A DNA stretch of 64,000 nt, from positions 32,502,412-32,566,411 of the forward strand of contig CM043865.1 in assembly GCA_023846275.1 (NCBI GenBank), written 5' to 3'. This DNA comes from Vanilla planifolia (taxonomy: Eukaryota > Streptophyta > Magnoliopsida > Asparagales > Orchidaceae). Below, piece after piece: positions 13,401 through 25,261 of this stretch. The notes below the pieces were generated by a model that saw only the letters and a program-made list of their open reading frames with translations, was not told where the DNA came from and searched no databases. Made by a program: the position numbers and the translations under genes. Position 1 is the stretch's first letter, and every line of letters begins with the position of its first letter.

Positions 13401-16400
13401 CATGAAAGGCATGCCATCACCCCCTCCACCCAAAAAAAAAAAAAAACCCAAAACTAAAGGAGTGTTTTATGCCTATTAATGTAGGGTAAGTAGGAAAGAG
13501 GATAGTTATTTTACCACAAACTTAAGTCCCACAAATGTTGTCAAACCAAACAATATGAGTTGTGTGTTGCATAATTGGCATATTAGAATCTGTATAAATT
13601 TGAATTAAAGAACATGATCAACGAGTTTCAATACAAACATGACTAGAATTGTCATGTACAACCTTGTCTAAAAAAGTTTGCACACCAAAAATTCCAAGCA
13701 AATGAGCTATCATCATTAAAGCCAACAGTTCCAATAAAATCTAATAACAAAAAAGCCAACGCAGTGAGAAAGATCTTCCAATAAGGAGCAAAAAAAATAG
13801 CATACCAGTTGCCTGTCATTTACCATGCTAAACAATGGAAGCAGGGGAAAAAACACAGAAATAGCCAACAGGCCTATTTTTCAATCTAAAAGTGCTACTT
13901 TTGTTAGGACCAATAAAGAACATACAGAGTGCTTTCAATTGCTGACTTCCATAATAAATTTATAACGCAAAATATAATAGCTTTATTCAATAACAATTAA
14001 TTTAATTCAATTTAATCACTTGAGGGTACTGTGTTCTAGATCTCAATTTGATGAAAGCATATTTCTATTGAAGTATCTTGTAATACATCAAGTTAAAAAT
14101 GTAATATGCTTTAGCCTTCAGAATGTTTCAACAAATTATTTGGCCAAAATTAATTTCATTAAGTAAACCAGGCACATAAAAGACAGGTACCCGGTATAAG
14201 GTGTGTATGAGCGCTCCTTGGCAAAATCAAGCTTTATCGGACGGCCAAGTAGATCTTGTCCATTTAATTCATCAATTGCCTAACAATGAAGCAAGATTTT
14301 TAAAAAATCATTCATTAAGAACAAACTTCCAAAAACTAAGCAAAAGTGTTGAAATATTTTCCATTAGTTGTTACTGTACAATAAGAATCAAGTTTACAAA
14401 GTTTTTCTAAGCGCAAGGCACAACAGCTTCAAAAAATAAAAAAATAAAAATAAAAATTAAAACTTACTTTCTGGGCTGCTTCTCCAGTGGCAAATTCAAC
14501 ATGACCAAATCCTCTACGTCGTCCATCATCAGCTTCTGCTAATCTGATGCTAACAACTTCTCCCGTCTCCTTGAAAAACTCTTTTCTAAAATAATAAAAG
14601 CCCACATTACAATAGAGAGTAAGACCAAGCAACCAAACCTAACATGTAAAAGAGGCATACATGTCATCCTCTTGAGCATCATAAGCAAGGTTGCCTACAA
14701 ACAGTATCTTTGAACCAGATGTTTCAATTTGATTGCTGGCAAGTTCCTTTTCCTATTATAAGCAAAATATTATCTTAATTTCAAAACTGAATAGATAATA
14801 GAACTATGATGTTGTTAATGTATTGTACCACCTTCTTCTCAAACTTTTTTACAGTTTGATTTTCTGTTCCTTTAGTGGATGGCACCGTCTTCAGCTTGGT
14901 ATCATTTCCCTAGATGATTAAAATCCCAAATCATGCCAAACAAGTCAAAAAGTGAAAAAGCAATCATTATTACCACAAAAAATAGCAAAAAATCATGGCA
15001 GCATCTTCAAGAAGGAAACAGCTGAAATGCCAACAGTTTGTAGCCTAACTTAAATCATTTGTGTTCAAGGATAACAATTATAGCCTGTTAATCTAATCAA
15101 CCATAAGATTGCCCTATATTATGCTGCAATTAAAATGGCAATTTAATGGAAGACAAGAATAAACTGCCAAATCTTAAATATTGCTCATCATCAATCCTCT
15201 AAAGCATTCCTGCATCCTAACCTATCTGCCAAAACATCACCTTTTTGAATCATCTGCCCATCCACTCCCATGATACAAAATTGTATTTGCTTTCACTTGT
15301 TCACTCTCTCCCTCATTTGCCTATACATGCCACTCAAACTTTTAATAACTATTTGCCGCACCACCTTATTTTCAAAAGCATCACTTTCTGTTGAATCACC
15401 AGCACCCAAATACTTGACCCTTTTTGAAGAATCATCTGCTCATCCACTGACATCTTATGAATTGTATTTGCTTTACCTCGTTCACTCTCTTCCTTACTTT
15501 CCACAACACAGCTCAAATTTCTAATAACTATTTCCAAATCACCATCTCCACTTCCACCGCTTGAAATTGTAAAGTGTTCGCTTCTCTATCCATGCTTCAT
15601 GTGCTTTTGGCCTTCCTCCTTTACCTTGTTTTTACTGAATTGCTGTGCTTTTTATCAATTCAGTCTTTTCAATTTCATATTGTTTTTTCTGCTTTCCAAT
15701 CCCCCCCTCCCACAATACCTTCCCCACATCAGTTCACTCCATGTCTGTCTACTTCCTGCTTCTCCCCAACAAAATTCCATCTCTTACATGTCACTTTAAC
15801 TATGCTCTCTCCTAATCGCAATCACAAGTACATCTAATCACTTCCACACACACACTTTCCCTTAAAAAAAAATTGAAGAAAAAGATTAAACAATAAGATA
15901 GTATTTTTACTGCAGAAATGCAAGGGAAATTAAACTCTAATTTAACTATTTAATAATCATGCAGAAAATAATGTGATAACCAAACAGTAGGAAGGATTAA
16001 AATGAAGTTTAAATTTTCTAGGGGTACAACCAATAACACCACAAGAGTGAGAAACTCACAATGCAATTAACGGTCAGGAAGACCCCAACTACTGTCTTTC
16101 GAACCAAAACAAATAATAAATTGACCTAGTAACTATGTCATAAGTTGCAATCTATTATCCCTAAATTTATTATGAAAAATATTTCACCAAATGCTGAAGC
16201 AATGTTAGTATTTGGTTAAACATGTACAAAGCAAAAATCTCACGAGCAGATCAGAAGAAACACCGAACAACTTATATGAGGTTGTTCCCATGAAGAAGCC
16301 ACCAGTTCAAAGACAAAAGCATCAACTTTAACCATTAATTCAAAACTACTCTTAAATAACTAATTATCAGTAACACTTCCAAATAAAGCCACTTGAAATT

Positions 16401-19400
16401 GCAGTTAGCTTGATCAACTAAGAACCTTCTGCAACAAGCTACATTCAAAGGCAGATTTGACAATTCTATAAACCCCATGATTCAGACCTCACTTCGTTCA
16501 CATAACATGTTCGTAAATGCACTGTCTGCTTGCAGGTGAAATGATGAATGATTGCTAGCCTCCATTAAACATGCAATTATAAGAAGTTTACTAGAATTTC
16601 CATTCAAATAACAAAAAACACTTATTACTTTCCATGTAACAAGGAAATAAGAAAATGATTTCAAGCATAGAAAAAATTACCACCACCAGCTGTGGAGATG
16701 ATGAAAAACAGCACTGATATTACCTTCTTTTGCGGTGTTATTTTTGGTTCCTCCTCTTCACTTTCCTCTGAAGAATCCTCTTCAGTGGACTCTTCATCAG
16801 AACTGCTTTTCTTGGAAGTAGCTTTGCTTGGCTGACAAGCATATCCATGCACGATATTATGAAGATGCAATTAGGTTAGATACGAAAAGAATAATTGTTT
16901 GGAAAACCAACAAATAAGAAAGTGATTCATGTACCTTCTTTTCCTGTGCTTTTGAGGGATCTTCTTCAGAACTTTCTTCAGTGCTGTCGTCATCCTCACT
17001 GCTGCTCTGCTTTTTAACAACCTTTGCACTCGGTTTGGCAGCAATTACCTCAGCAGCTCCCTGTAAATATTAGAATTTCCATGCAAAAGAAGTCAAAACT
17101 TTCAGACCAAATATGCAGAAGTATCAGAAATCTCTAAATTAAGGACCAAAGATACAAACCTTTTGTTTCTTTTTTTGAGGTTTCACGTCACTATCATCAG
17201 AACTCTCTTCTGAACTCTTTTGTACAACAGCATTTCTCTGAAAATATATCTTAAGTGTGTCACCACCAAGAAATAAAAAACATAATTTGTTCATAAAGCA
17301 AACAAAAATGCTAGAAGCATAAACAGTATGAAAAGATTAAAAATAACAGCATATATACAAGAAAATGATTCGTGTACCTTCTTTTCTTGTGCTTTTGGTA
17401 GATCTTCAGAACTTTCTTCAGAGCTATCCTCATCCTCACTGCTGCTCTCCCTTTTAACAACCTTAGCACTAGGTTTGACGGTAGTTACCCCGGCAGCTCC
17501 CTGTAAAGATTTGAATTTCCACAATAGCAAAAAGTCAAAACTTGCAGGTCAAATAAGTAGAACTAACAGCAATCTCTAAACTAAGAACAAAGGATACAAA
17601 CCTTTTGTTTCTTTTTCTGAGGTTTGACATCACTATCATCAGAACTCTCATCTGAACTCTTTTGTGCATTTGCATTACTCTGAAAATATATCTTAAGTGT
17701 GTCACCACTAAGAAATAAAAAACATAATTTGTTCGTAAAGCACCAAATAGAAAGTAAAGGAAAAACAAAAAGTCAGAAACACAAGGAATAACAGTTTATT
17801 AAACAGAAAATAAAAAGATAAACAAAAAAGCTAGAAGCATAAAAAAGTATCCACAAGAAAAGATTAAAAATAACTTCACATATACAAGAAAATGATTCAT
17901 GTACCTTCTTTTCTTGTGCTTTTGGGAGATCTTCAGAACTTTCTTCAGAGCTATCCTCATCCTCACTGCTGCTCTCCTTTTTAACAACCTTTGCACTAGA
18001 TTTGACGGTAGTTACCCCAGCAGCTCCCTGTAAAGATTTGAATTTCCAACAAAGCAAGAAGTCAAAACTTGCAGGTCACTATCATCAGAGCTCTCTTCTG
18101 AACTTTTTTATACACTGCATTACTCCGAAAATATATCTTAAGTGTGTCACCACCAAGAAATAAAAAACATAATTTATTCATAAAGCAGCAAATAGGAAGT
18201 AAAGGGATACCAAAAAAAAATCAGAAACACACAGAATAATAGTTAAACAAAAAATATAAAGATAAACAAAAATGCTACAAGCATAAACAGCATCTGCCAG
18301 AAAAGATTAGAAACGCCTGCATATGTACAAGAAGAATTACAAACAAACCATTGAAACATTACAAATAAGATGAGAGGCAAAGGTCAAATATAAACCAACA
18401 TATCAAGAACACAACCTTAGTTCAAACGTTGCAGTGACTGTAATAACAAATTATTCAATTTATACCAAACAATCAAGATACAAAAGTTGTACTTGCAATA
18501 TCAAAATTGAATTACCTTCTTTTGTTCTGCACTTTTAAGAGTGACAGCTCCAGGAACCTACAAAATTATGCAATAGATCGCATCATTTGCCAAGGCAGTT
18601 TTGCAAGCAGGTAGATTAACAAATCCACCATATTATTCAAGTCCCTTTGAAAGTAAATAGACAACATAAAATAGAATCATATTCGCGAACATATCCTCTT
18701 AATAAAATAAAAAGGCTGCAGACTGAAGCATAACTACTATAATTTCAGGTATTCAAAATTCCTGGAGCACAAATATCAATATAGTAAAAAAATTTGTACA
18801 AAAAGATTTGTAAGATTAAAGATATGCTGTTAGATGAAAACAACTGTTTTACAATGTGCAATTGGAGAACCAAGTAGTGGTCCAATGAGTTATGTTTACA
18901 TTTAAATTTGGTTAAAGCAACACATATCACAAAAATTAGAACTTAGTTTAATGCATCAAAGCTCCTCAACTATGACAAAATGAAACAGCTTACAAGACAA
19001 AAGCAGCACCAAAAAAATATCAAGTAAAAACGCTTCCAAGTTTGTCAATATATAATGTTTATATAATATTGCAATGCAGTAAAGGTTGGTTTTCTTTACT
19101 AAAAAAAGTATTAAAAGTTTAGAAAACAAAATGGTACAATAATTTATTATACAATGCACTGATCTTGCAAAATGAAGCAATGAATCTCAATGAACATTAA
19201 GCATTTGTCCTTTGCTTTGTATCAAAAAAAATCAATATTGGGATTACAAAAACATTTTAAAGCATCTAAAACAAACGTGAAAACAGCAACCACATAATAT
19301 ATAAAAAGCAGCACATAATTGAACACCTGACTAATAAAAACGTCTGAAATACAATAAAAAAGATAGCTCATTAACCTATGACACAGATAAACATAGAATT

Positions 19401-22400
19401 ATACAATAAGAAATTACACACTAAAGCAACTATGCAACACAGCAGTTCACTCAAAAAAGTAGTAGATCAACTAAATTTAACATTTCAATTTGACAAACAA
19501 GGAAAACTAGCACGCGCATGTCATAATGCAATGCGGTAAAAATTTGTAATAGGATATGGAGATGAAAAGTTGTTGAACACAAGGTTGCAATGAAGTTAAA
19601 TAAACACAAACAAGCATACTTGCTTTCCATCAGCACAAAATGTTGTTCCAGAGACTAACAATTAGTTGAAGAATTTTGTTTGAAGGCAAATAGAAAAAGC
19701 ACCAGTTCCTTACTAAATATTGGAAGGATGAAATTAATGGGCCGATTGACTAATCAACGTCTAAATTGAAACAAGGTAAAATGCTATTCATCAACTCAAT
19801 AAAGTCAACAGCACTACTAAGCATTTCAATTTCACAAATACTGAGAAGACATCAGCTCACTTACAAACAGCAGCATGTTGACTACTTATCTAAACATATT
19901 ACTTTAAAAAAAGACAAAAATCACAACCCACAGCAATCAGAGGAATACTAAGAAAAACATAGAAACTTCGTACAATATCAAGCAAGTCTAAATTGTTTAA
20001 AAGTCTCTTGTAACCATCTTAAGCTTCTGGTTTTGCCCTGATTTTCCCTAAAACTCTTGTAATCTCCCATATAAGCAGTGAATTTCTTGTGGGATCCTTC
20101 ATAAATGGATCTGGACCAAGGTCATAAAACCACAGAAATCACTCCTGCATTTGTGGCTTGATTTTGCTCTTGGCATGATCTTGTGGAGTTAATTTTTTTC
20201 CTCTCATGGAGCTTCTTGTAAGTTATAAAGATCAACATTGACTAAATGATCCATAAATTAATGTTTGAACATTGCTTGCTAGTAGACATCTACATATCGT
20301 TCAAAATTTTGAGAATAAGAAGTTGAAGGCATTGTCTCGCTCTCAACTCATCAGATTCGCTTTCAGAACTACTAGTTTATTCATTTTTCTTTTGGAAGCC
20401 ACAGTTGCACCTGCCTTCAATGTCAATAAACCTCTTTTGGCAATAGAAACATTAACAACTTCCTAAAGAAGGAAACGTTAAAAACTTTCAGAACTACTAG
20501 TTTATTCATTTTTCTTTTGGGAGTCACAGATGCACCTGCCTTCAATGTCAATAAACCTCTTTTAGCAATAGAAACGTTAACAACTTCCTAAAGAAGGAAA
20601 CAGCAACAATATAAAAAGACAATACCATGGTAAAATTATAAACCGACAAGAAAGAAAAAAAACAACAGGCAGGTAAATCAACTTCTAAAACAAAGACTAA
20701 TTCAAGCAGAATCAAAATTTCTACAGCATCCACTGACCTCATCTTCAGAATCACTCTCAGAGCTCCGACTTGAATCTTCATTTTTCTTTGGTGCAGGCAC
20801 AGTTGCCAATTTTGGAGCTGAGTTATTAGCAGTTGCAGCATTATTCAGGGGAGTTCCATCCTGCTCAAAATTTCCTTAAAATTAGACAATAAACCATAAC
20901 AACAAACAAGTAGTACAGCAATTAGCAGTATTATTTGCTTGTGATTTCATGACAAACAAATGCTTTTATCACAAAAAACAATTATGCATCAACAAAGAAC
21001 AAAAGCGAAGAAATGCAAAGGTTTTTTTCTTTGGTTATTAACATTTGCCTCGTCATCGGAATCTGAATCTGAAGTTTCACCAGACGAATCTTGAATGGCT
21101 CCACCCTTCTTTTCAGGAACCACCTTATTGCTAGCAGCTTTTGGGGCAGCAGTATCCTCCTATTCAAGTAAGGAAAAAATTAGCAAGGAAGGACATGGTT
21201 TAAAAACAAAAACAAAACTGCAAGCAATTGTAAAGACTGCTTCATCAGAATCACTAGCTGAGCTATCACTTGCCTTGACTACTTTTTTTGGAACAACAAC
21301 AGCAGCAGTAGTTGGCTTCTTCAATGGGGCAACAACTTCCTGTTATAAGGAAGTCACATGTTAATTAAAACAAGCACTCAATTGAAATAAATTAACTTGA
21401 AATCAAACAGTAGCAAATCCACGCTGACATTCTTCTCCTCCGAACTGTCATCAGACTCTGAGCTCTCAGATGACTCAGCCTTCCTCAATGGCATTTTTTT
21501 GGATGGAACAGCAGCCTTACAAGATTTTCCTTCCTGAAATCATAATCATATACCAACTTAGTATCACCAGTTAACGGTCTTCAAATAACAGTCAAGGGGG
21601 TGGTCATTAATCAGAATAAAAACATAAAATATTATGAAACGACAGAACAATGCAATATAAAACTTGCGCTACGTAAGATTTTCACGGAACGATCTCTAGA
21701 GAACATGGAAATCTACGACGTTCAATAATACCATGACTATACACACTACAACATGAATAAAACAACTGACTATGATATGATCTTGAGGATCACTACCTTA
21801 TGGCTATCACTTGCATTTGCCACTTTTTTCTGAATAGCAGCAACTGAAGGTTTCTACACAGAATGACAATGCATCGTATATAAATAAAACTAGCAATGCA
21901 CAAATATTTAACTAAAAGGGCAACAGAAACAAAGTCTGTACTGACATCCTCCTCAGAACTGCTATTGGACTCCGAACTCTCAGATGACTCAACCTTATTC
22001 GATAGCATAACTTTGCCATTATTTATTACAGTTTTCAGCAGATTTTTGGAGGAATCACTAGCTTTATGTGATTTTCCTTCCTGAAATCATACATAAACTT
22101 AGTTCCATAAAATTGGCTCTTCTAACAATTAGGAGGATAGTGAGTCACAAAAAAGGTATAAAATGTAACAGTAATAACAAAACAATGCAGCATGAGCGAT
22201 AAAGGATTTGCACTAGAAGATCTATAAAAGGATACGGTGACCTCCACACCATACCATATGATAATGAGTATGTAAAAAGATATCTAACCATGACACAAAC
22301 ATGAACATAACTGTACATATATAGCGTGATTAGAGTACAGACTCATCCAACAAAGTAAAATCTTTCTATATTAGAAGAATACAAAAAAAAAAACACACTA

Positions 22401-24764
22401 TAAAATCAACTTTTTGGCCGTGTTAAACAAGGATCATTGTTCCCCATTGAGGTAATGAAAACACAAATGGATTGAGAATTGCATGATTAAAAGGACTATA
22501 TAACAAATGGATGCCAAAACATTTCGCAAAATGTCATCTCACCAATTAGTCAGCTATAGATCAGTTTGAGACTAGTCCAAATTCAATCCGTGACAATTGG
22601 CAAAAAGGATTTTCAAATCTAGTAAATATTACTTGGAATGTATGGACGTAAAGGTTACTTTTTTTTTAAATCTAGTAAATATTACTTGGAAATTAAAGAA
22701 TTTAATTTGACTTTGGTGATTAAATTTAAAAAAATATGCCTATTCTATTATCCATAATCAAATTTCTTGAACGATACTTCAAAAACTAAAATAAAATAAA
22801 TAATTTACTCAAATAAACTGCATCTCAAAATTCATGAAATACACAGATTCATGGTTTAAGTCAACAAAGACAACTTCCTTCTCAAAACAGATTAGGAAAA
22901 TGCACTAAACCTTTTAAGTCAACAAAATTTAAAAAGCAACCATAACATTATTAATGTGGAGCCTGCTGTAAAATAGGTTGGGTTAATCATGAAATACAGT
23001 TATGAAGCAATCAGGTCGAGTCGCCAAATTACGAAAAAAAATCTATTTATAAGGTTAACCACTAAAAATTCAGAATGCATCTGGTCATCCATATGACCTA
23101 TGTATAAAGATGCACACAAATGCGCAAACTTATTACTTCATCAGATGATGATACTCCACTGCTGCTAGAAACCTTAGCCAGTTGTTTGGAGGGTTTAGCT
23201 CCGTTCTTCTGACAAACTTTAATATGAAATAGAATAACAAGTATTTATCTTCCATGATATACATTAAACAATATGCTTTAGCTGGCAAATCACAAGAACT
23301 AGCCACATTGCATATACATTAAAATTCTCTTAACAAAATGTGACAAATATATAAAAGAAACTAAGGGTGATAAAAAAATGTTCAATAATCAAACATTGCT
23401 CTACAATCATTCTAAATTTTGTTTGACTCAAAGTTGATTAAACCAGATCAAAAGTCAAATTGACACAACCAATTCCACACCAATTTCGCATTTGGGTTGG
23501 CTCACCGAGATACAATTCAAGTCAACTTGAACTCAAATAAATACAATAAGATTTTTCCAAAGCCATTTTCCATTGGCAAATAGTAAAATGAAGTTTTGAA
23601 AACACAAAAGTCAAAAATCAACCTTACTAGGCTTCATTTTTTTTCTTTGTTGAAGATCACAAAAAATTTATTATAATGAATGCATATATTATGAGGAGTA
23701 TCAACATAGCTTAGTGAAGGCCACCTTTGCATTATATGCGACACTTTGAATCTTACGGGATCAAATTATAGCCCACTTGAAATTAAAGGCAAGTAGGTTG
23801 AAAACTTCGTGGAATTGATGTTGTACCAACTCCACTTGAATTGATTTCGAGCTGAAATCGATTTCAATTCAACCCAAAATAGAATATTTTAAGTTTTGCG
23901 TCAAACAAAAATAGCTCCAGCTCTATTCAATATCACCCTTATGAAACTAACAATATCATGATTTACAAGAATTCGAATAACTATATACAAAAGCGAAAAA
24001 AAGAAAGAGATCAAACAAGTTGAAAATAATTACAAGTGTCAAATTTAGATGCAGTTGTGCTTCATGCAGTAAAGAAAACACCTGAAAATGAAACAAGTAC
24101 CAAAACCACAGAATCAAGCAATACAACAAAGCTAATCAGATACAAATAACCTAGACATCCACGACAAGGAATTCCCTAAAGACTGCTTATTCCATATACG
24201 AAATGTATATATGAAAAAACACATGTAATGAGAAACATTCTTTTCAAACGATAGAAACGTCCATTTACATTAAGTATGAAAACACATCAAGGTTTCTAAC
24301 ATGACAGCTTAACTTTCACCGAGTTTCAAGGTGACTGGAGGTCAAACCCCTACCTCTTGTTCAGATTCAGATGATGTGTCCTCCGAGCTACTGGTTTCGG
24401 GCTTCTTCTTAGGAGGGGGTGCCTTATTCTTCTTTTCAGATTTTGGCTTCTTTTGAAGTTCTTGTGCTTCCTTTTTCTGTTTTTTAGCAGAAATTGGTTT
24501 CTCCAATGTTTCTTCAGCATCCCTCTTCCCTGCAACGCACAATAAAATTTTTCAAACCATTGGATACACATTGTATAGTATAAGCATGTTATGTCAAGGC
24601 TCCAACCCTTTTTTGCTGGCTTAGAAGGAACAGGCAGAGCAGCTGGAGCAACCTGCACAACATAACCGCCAAAAAGTAAGAGGCATGAATAATATAATAA
24701 AACAGAGCACAAATTAGACACGAGAACAAACCTCGACATTTGACTTCTTGCTCGACTTGCCCAT
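7480..24764 (-). CDS. Nucleolin (NUC-L1/NUC1-type), 25 coding exons
   Basis: Nucleolar RNA-binding protein of rDNA chromatin and pre-rRNA processing. Exons, transcription order: 24764-24732, 24652-24607, 24529-24354, 23208-23137, 22080-21946, 21853-21797, 21533-21429, 21339-21238, 21159-21043, 20860-20738, 18557-18516, 18027-17905, 17679-17602, 17500-17378, 17237-17160, 17060-16935, 16831-16724, 14909-14832, 14752-14661, 14585-14468, 14279-14191, 8285-8198, 8093-8002, 7890-7589, 7508-7480. All have AG/GT borders on the minus strand, phases join, and the sum is 2532 nt (843 residues). Order: basic N-terminus MGKSSKKSNVE; Lys-rich and Ser/Glu/Asp-rich acidic stretches to about residue 574; RRM1 with RNP2 ILFVGN (590-595) and RNP1 RGFGHVEF (629-636); RRM2 with IFIRGF (690-695) and KGIGYMDF (733-740); Gly/Arg-rich tail from about 774; C-terminus RKTTFGDD. 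It is much longer than the roughly 550-600 residues I recall for Arabidopsis and rice, through a longer acidic region. The intron 14190-8286 is 5.9 kb. Confidence 0.95.
7589..7890 (-). other. Nucleolin exon 24: end of RRM2 plus GAR domain
   Basis: This exon encodes RNP1 of RRM2 and the last helix and strand (KALELNGSEIEGYSLIVEEA). It then encodes about 50 residues built from GGRGG, GGWSGG and GRGRGR blocks. Such Gly/Arg-rich tails are substrates for arginine methylation and bind RNA non-specifically. On the plus strand the GAR part is a pyrimidine-rich CCACC/CGGCC tract (7620-7780) that opens long frames with no gene behind them. The exon ends in phase 1 and joins the 29-nt last exon to give the conserved KTTF tail. 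Confidence 0.93.
8286..14190 (-). other. Nucleolin intron 21 (5.9 kb)
   Basis: This is the largest intron of the gene, between the RRM1 and RRM2 exons. The donor follows ACC-GG at 14191 and the acceptor precedes 8285. The 9530-12660 part differs in texture from the flanking intron, with many short open segments and an 80-bp duplication. It is probably old inserted repeat DNA, though no domain could be identified. The open frame at 10403-10630 and the one at 10637-10852 have no motif I recognise. Confidence 0.7.
12240..12392. repeat. Two-copy tandem repeat, 80 bp spacing, in nucleolin intron 21
   Basis: Two copies of a unit starting AAAATATGGGAGAAAACACT and containing CGCTACCAGAAGCTTTCCAA begin at 12240 and 12320. 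They differ by a 4-bp indel and a few substitutions. Confidence 0.8.
14191..14752 (-). other. Nucleolin exons 19-21: RRM1
   Basis: Three exons (14752-14661, 14585-14468, 14279-14191) carry the whole first RNA-recognition motif. The splits are phase 2 before KEFFKETGEVV and phase 0 before AIDELNGQDLLGRPIKLDF. Both RNP motifs are intact, so the domain should bind RNA. The exon before it (14909-14832) encodes a Lys/Thr-rich linker ending in KKFEKK. Confidence 0.93.
15240..15546. repeat. Direct repeat of about 125 bp within nucleolin intron 17
   Basis: Segments at about 15240-15366 and 15420-15546 share CTTTTTGAA..ATCATCTGC.CATCCACT, TTGTATTTGCTTT, GTTCACTCTCT and TAATAACTATTT in the same order. 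The spacing is about 180 bp. They lie between exons 17 and 18. Confidence 0.75.
16935..18332 (-). repeat. Tandem two-exon cassette array within nucleolin
   Basis: A genomic cassette made of an acidic exon A (GAA.V....SAKVVK.ESS..ED..SSEESSED) and a shorter exon B (KSS.ESSDDSDVKPQKKKQK) is repeated in tandem with its introns. Complete A copies start at 18027, 17500 and 17060; complete B copies start at 17679 and 17237. The spacings between A copies are 527 and 440 bp. Intron sequence is shared too, for example the block with ATATATC and TAAGTGTGTCACCAC after each B exon start. A decayed B copy lies at 18075-18125, and intron-like cassette sequence continues to about 18332. Every cassette exon is phase 0-0, so copies can be gained or skipped without shifting the frame. 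Confidence 0.9.
18075..18125 (-). pseudogene. Decayed copy of nucleolin exon B
   Basis: The minus strand matches most of exon B (Lys-Val/Ser-Ser-Glu-Glu and a Ser-Asp-Asp-Ser-Asp stretch). The acceptor position reads CGG where the live copies have CAG. The 3' part of the exon and its donor are replaced by intron sequence like that left of the next cassette, pointing to an internal deletion. It is almost certainly skipped, and skipping keeps the frame. Confidence 0.75.
20330..20602 (-). pseudogene. Duplicated, decayed acidic exon in nucleolin intron 10
   Basis: Two direct copies about 125 bp apart (about 20361-20478 and 20486-20602) differ at only a few positions. On the minus strand each begins with an acceptor-like TTCTTTAG followed by GAAGTTGTTAA, like live exon 8 (GAAGTTGTTGC). 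They continue to an AAAAGAAAAATGAA stretch that resembles exon 10. The left copy runs on to a Ser-Glu-Ser-Glu-Ser-Asp-Glu coding tail, but this is out of frame with the start and no GT follows it. I read this as an acidic exon that lost its splice and frame integrity and was then partly duplicated. Confidence 0.65.
22616..22691. repeat. Short direct repeat in nucleolin intron 4
   Basis: AATCTAGTAAATATTACTTG occurs twice about 52 bp apart, around 22617 and 22670, on either side of a T-rich spacer. It could be a small slippage or insertion footprint. Confidence 0.7.
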
Positions 24765-24772
24765 CTCGACAC

Positions 24773-25105
24773 TGATCATCCAAATTAATGGTATGGAGTT
24801 AGTAAACATAACAGAATCTTGTAACAACACTAATCAAAATCTGAAGTCTGGGAACAGATAAACAATGAACTCGAACATCAGAAAAATGTGCAATGGATCA
24901 AAAAATGTTCATTTTTTTCCAAACCTGACAAAACTCCAGATGCACCAAAAAGAAATTATCACAACTTCGACGGTAACAAAGGACATGAAAGCAAGTCATC
25001 GACTGTTCTAACTCCTAAAGACCGTATACTGAATAGGCATCGCAATAGAACTGAAAACAATCACACACGATGCTAACTATACGAAAAGGCAAAGAAGAGT
25101 TTCAC
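24773..25105 (-). other. Probable 5'UTR intron of nucleolin
   Basis: On the minus strand CTTTTAG is followed by GTGAAACT at 25105. A GATCAG acceptor at about 24772 lies eight bases before the start ATG (24764). An intron here would join a short leader beginning near 25225 to the first coding exon. This is inferred from splice-like sites only. Confidence 0.5.
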
Positions 25106-25193
25106 CTAAAAGAAGTCCGCTTTGCTGAAGTAGATGGCCTCTCTTGCCGCGTGCCAAGATACCGTGGCCGCTGGGAGTATTGATGCGCTGCCT

Positions 25194-25201
25194 AAACCCT
25201 A
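25194..25201 (+). promoter_or_regulatory. Telo-box (AAACCCTA) in nucleolin promoter/leader
   Basis: AAACCCTA reads on the plus strand (TAGGGTTT on the gene strand), about 55-65 bp downstream of the TATA box. Telo-boxes are a known hallmark of plant promoters for ribosomal proteins and ribosome-biogenesis factors, nucleolin included. Placement at or just after the likely transcription start matches that pattern. Confidence 0.7.
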
Positions 25202-25254
25202 GCAGCAGTGCAAACTCCACAAGCGCGAGTACCAACCGCATCAAAACTCGTTGG

Positions 25255-25261
25255 ATTTATA
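25255..25261 (-). promoter_or_regulatory. TATA box of nucleolin
   Basis: TATAAAT on the minus strand lies about 490 bp upstream of the start codon, at the edge of a GC-richer island (25140-25300) that stands out from AT-rich surroundings. Transcription would start about 30 bp downstream, near 25225. Confidence 0.55.

Noticed and set aside
17328-17579. Plus-strand Ser/Leu-rich frame
   Set aside because: Antisense shadow of nucleolin exon A2.
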